DNA of 15,748 nucleotides. Source: Lachnospiraceae bacterium UBA3638 (lineage in GTDB: Bacteria > Bacillota > Clostridia > Lachnospirales > Lachnospiraceae). The stretch spans positions 1 to 15,748 of the forward strand of contig DFKT01000014.1 of the NCBI GenBank assembly GCA_002373595.1. The letters run 5' to 3'. Below the pieces are notes generated by a model. That model ran no database searches. It was not told the origin of the DNA and worked only from the letters and a program-made list of their open reading frames with translations. Made by a program: the position numbers and the translations under genes. Of this stretch, positions 13,644 through 15,748 are shown one piece after another (the stretch's first letter is position 1; the number at the start of each line of letters is the position of its first letter).

Positions 13644-14726
13644 TTACTTTGCTTCCGCTCCGAAGAGATCATAATTTTCAACAAATGCAGAAACCTTTTC
13701 CATTATCTCTTCGTTTTCGATAGCCATACATGCACTGTCTATCTTTGCCTTGGCCAGCATCCTGTATGCACCTGCAATGTCGGTTCCTCTCGCAGTGATG
13801 TAATAGAGCTGTTCCTCATCAGGTCTGCCGATCGAAGCTCCGTGCGCACCTGCAACATCTTCCTCTCCGCAGAGGATAAGGGGCACGGTCTTATTTCCTA
13901 CAGTATCATCCATGAGCAGGATATCTTCATTCTCCTCACCCTGTGATCCGCTGCATCCCGTTATGAAGTCTATGCTTCCGCGGAATGTTTTCTGTGCTCT
14001 ATCCCTGAGAGCTCCGTGTGATGCTATATTGCAGGTCGTCTCTTTACCGATATGGCGGATGAGATAATTCTGATCGAGGTTTCTCTCACCCGACATCACA
14101 TATCCGATATCGGCAGATGCATGAGATCTGTTTCCTGCGAGTTCGCAGTACATGCTTTCTGTATTTGACGATCCTCCGAGTGATATCCTTACCAGTTCAA
14201 AGCTTGCATCTTCCTCGCAGAGCACCCCGAGATCATTTATGTATATAGCATTGTCACCCGGATGAGAGAGTTCGACTATCTTAAGTTTCGATCCCTTCCT
14301 TACGATTGATTTGATCTGAAGTACTTTAAGTGTATCGGATTGAAGGTCGGCTCCGCTGATGTCTATGTAGATAAGCGACTCGGTATTTGATTTGGCTTCG
14401 ATGCCGATCATACAGTTTTCTGCTTCGCTGCCGTCAAAGCTCACCTTGCCCTCTGCCGTTCCTCCGGAGACTTCTATATATGAGCTCCTGCATCCGATGC
14501 TTTTTACATATCCGTCAAACTCGGCACCTGCACCGGTCTGAAGATCCTCGAATACTTTGCGGGTCTCGGCCGTGATACTCTCCTCTGCACATGCCTTGAT
14601 ACCGTCCTTATTCTCAAAAGAGATATCGCAGCGGTCCATCCTGTCCGGCATCTGCAGCGTTATGTCATTTACTTTAAGTCTGTTCCATGTGGGAGGGATC
14701 AGACTGTTTACTTTTATATCTGCCAT
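13644..14726 (-). CDS. sufD: Fe-S cluster assembly protein SufD
   Basis: This 360-residue protein pairs with SufB in the SufBC2D scaffold that builds Fe-S clusters. The C-terminal part has the conserved GAHGASIGRPDEEQLYYITARG region (293-314), where H295 corresponds to the His proposed as a cluster ligand at the SufB-SufD interface. The centre forms the expected beta-helix with little sequence identity (for example IDISGADLQSDTLKVLQIKS). E. coli SufD is about 423 residues, so the N-terminal helical domain is shorter here, beginning directly with a PPTWNRL-type motif near residue 11. The stop codon of sufB and the start of sufD share one base (TGATG), with GGGAG nine bases upstream. Order and overlap give equal expression with SufB. 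Confidence 0.93.
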   Translation of the reverse strand: MADIKVNSLIPPTWNRLKVNDITLQMPDRMDRCDISFENKDGIKACAEESITAETRKVFEDLQTGAGAEFDGYVKSIGCRSSYIEVSGGTAEGKVSFDGSEAENCMIGIEAKSNTESLIYIDISGADLQSDTLKVLQIKSIVRKGSKLKIVELSHPGDNAIYINDLGVLCEEDASFELVRISLGGSSNTESMYCELAGNRSHASADIGYVMSGERNLDQNYLIRHIGKETTCNIASHGALRDRAQKTFRGSIDFITGCSGSQGEENEDILLMDDTVGNKTVPLILCGEEDVAGAHGASIGRPDEEQLYYITARGTDIAGAYRMLAKAKIDSACMAIENEEIMEKVSAFVENYDLFGAEAK

Positions 14727-15748
14727 CAGCCTATGCTCCCTTTCATTTCAAGTCTTATCAGATTGTTCATCTCCACAGCATACTCAAGCGGAAGCTCCTT
14801 GCTTACCTGATCCGCAAATCCGCTTACTATGGTAGCTCTTGCATCCTCCTCAGAGAGACCTCTCGACATGAGATAGTAAACTGCTTCGTCGCTGATCCTT
14901 CCGATGGAAGCCTCGTGTCCTATATCTGCCTGTGATGTCCTGATGTCCATCGCAGGGATGGTGTCGGATCGGGAGATACTGTCGAGCATAAGAGACTCGC
15001 AGGATACAGACGACTTGCTTCCCTTAGCTTCGGGCATTACGGTTATCGCGGTTCTGGTCGTAGAGCATCCACCACTCTTGGATATGGAGCGAGTATTTAC
15101 AAGCGACGAAGTATTCGGTGCATTGTGAACGATCTTCATTCCGGTGTCGAGATTCTGTCCCTCACCCGCAAAGGTGATACCCGTGAACTCACACTGGGAA
15201 CCTTCTCCGTTAAGTATAGTCATGGGATAGAGATAGGATACATGCGATCCGAAAGATCCCGATACCCATTCCATCCTTGAGTTCTTACCGATGAGAGCGC
15301 GCTTCGTATTGAGATTGTACATATTCTTGGACCAGTTCTCGATCGTCGAATATCTTAGTCTCGCACCGTCCGCAACAAACAGTTCCACACATCCGGCATG
15401 AAGGTTTGCAACATTGTATTTCGGAGCGGAACATCCTTCGATGAAATGAAGGTCTGCACCTTCATCCACAATGATGAGTGTATGTTCGAACTGTCCCGCA
15501 CCCTTTGCGTTTAATCTGAAGTATGACTGAAGAGGTATCGACACCTTTACTCCGGGAGGTACATATACGAATGATCCTCCTGACCATACAGCGCCGTGAA
15601 GAGCCGCAAACTTGTGATCCGTCGGGGGTACGAGCTTCATGAAATGCTCGCGTACCATCTCTTCGTACTCGCCTGTGAGCGCACTCTCCATATCTGTATA
15701 GATGACGCCCTGATCCTCTACCTCTTTTTTGACATTATGATATACGAG
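14726..15748 (-). CDS. sufB: Fe-S cluster assembly protein SufB (partial, 5' end beyond window)
   Basis: About 340 residues are visible. The frame is open to the right edge, reading LVYHNVKKEVEDQGVIYTD before the first internal Met at 15691, so that Met is not the start. SufB is usually about 470 residues, so roughly 125 are missing. It is the catalytic scaffold subunit of SufBC2D. Family marks include KFAALHGAVWSGGSFVYVPPG, IIVDEGADLHFIEGCSAP, with the Cys corresponding to E. coli C254, and a VSCESLML segment, with the Cys corresponding to C405. IGHEASIGRISDEAVYYLMSRGLSEEDA and ELPLEYAVEMNNL follow. sufC is expected just upstream, outside the window, because clostridial operons commonly run C-B-D-S-U. 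Confidence 0.96.
   Translation of the reverse strand, partial: LVYHNVKKEVEDQGVIYTDMESALTGEYEEMVREHFMKLVPPTDHKFAALHGAVWSGGSFVYVPPGVKVSIPLQSYFRLNAKGAGQFEHTLIIVDEGADLHFIEGCSAPKYNVANLHAGCVELFVADGARLRYSTIENWSKNMYNLNTKRALIGKNSRMEWVSGSFGSHVSYLYPMTILNGEGSQCEFTGITFAGEGQNLDTGMKIVHNAPNTSSLVNTRSISKSGGCSTTRTAITVMPEAKGSKSSVSCESLMLDSISRSDTIPAMDIRTSQADIGHEASIGRISDEAVYYLMSRGLSEEDARATIVSGFADQVSKELPLEYAVEMNNLIRLEMKGSIG

Noticed and set aside
13610..13684. Longer sufS start with 25 extra N-terminal residues.
   Set aside because: The extension begins inside sufD, is absent from the family, and passes through the intergenic gap.
14726..15691. SufB starting at the Met at 15691.
   Set aside because: The frame continues to the window edge with VYHNVKKEVEDQGVIYTD, which fits SufB, so this Met is internal.

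Overview
All the genes I can support lie on the minus strand. They form one very compact run of 16 genes: sufB (cut by the right edge), sufD, sufS, sufU, an L,D-transpeptidase, a YaaO-like PLP decarboxylase, a guanylate-kinase-like protein, yaaR, holB, ricT, a TrmN6-like methyltransferase, rsmI, an AraK-like sugar kinase, araD, and split transketolase halves N and C (the last cut by the left edge). Junctions are overlaps or gaps of at most about 46 bases. I see no tRNA, rRNA, mobile element, CRISPR array or rho-independent terminator.

The organism is most likely an anaerobic clostridial member of the Bacillota. Reasons: a SUF system with a SufU scaffold in the order B-D-S-U; the Bacillus-like block yaaO / nucleotide kinase / yaaR / holB / ricT / methyltransferase / rsmI; a two-gene transketolase; an AraK-like kinase with AraD; and many AGGAGG-type ribosome binding sites. 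I cannot fix the family. A Lachnospiraceae-like or Saccharofermentans-like gut or rumen bacterium would fit.

Right part (about 15748-11902): Fe-S cluster assembly. SufB-SufD is the scaffold, SufS mobilises sulfur from cysteine and SufU accepts it. Next, 11909-10281 holds a membrane-anchored L,D-transpeptidase for peptidoglycan cross-linking; its start overlaps the sufU stop.

Middle part (10222-3774): the conserved housekeeping block. Compared with Bacillus subtilis, a guanylate-kinase-like gene occupies the slot of thymidylate kinase, and yaaQ, yabA and yazA are absent. RicT carries a long Gly/Asn/Arg/His-rich tail that its short relatives lack.

Left part (3777-1): pentose catabolism. An FGGY kinase (likely L-ribulokinase), L-ribulose-5-phosphate 4-epimerase and both transketolase subunits would carry L-ribulose to xylulose-5-phosphate and into the non-oxidative pentose phosphate pathway. 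The kinase start overlaps the rsmI stop by four bases, so a sugar operon is joined directly to a housekeeping cluster. No L-arabinose isomerase or transporter is inside the window.

Nothing here looks like a wholly new system. The most interesting points are the kinase replacement next to holB, the RNA-binding-like RicT tail, and the fusion of the pentose genes to the rsmI cluster.
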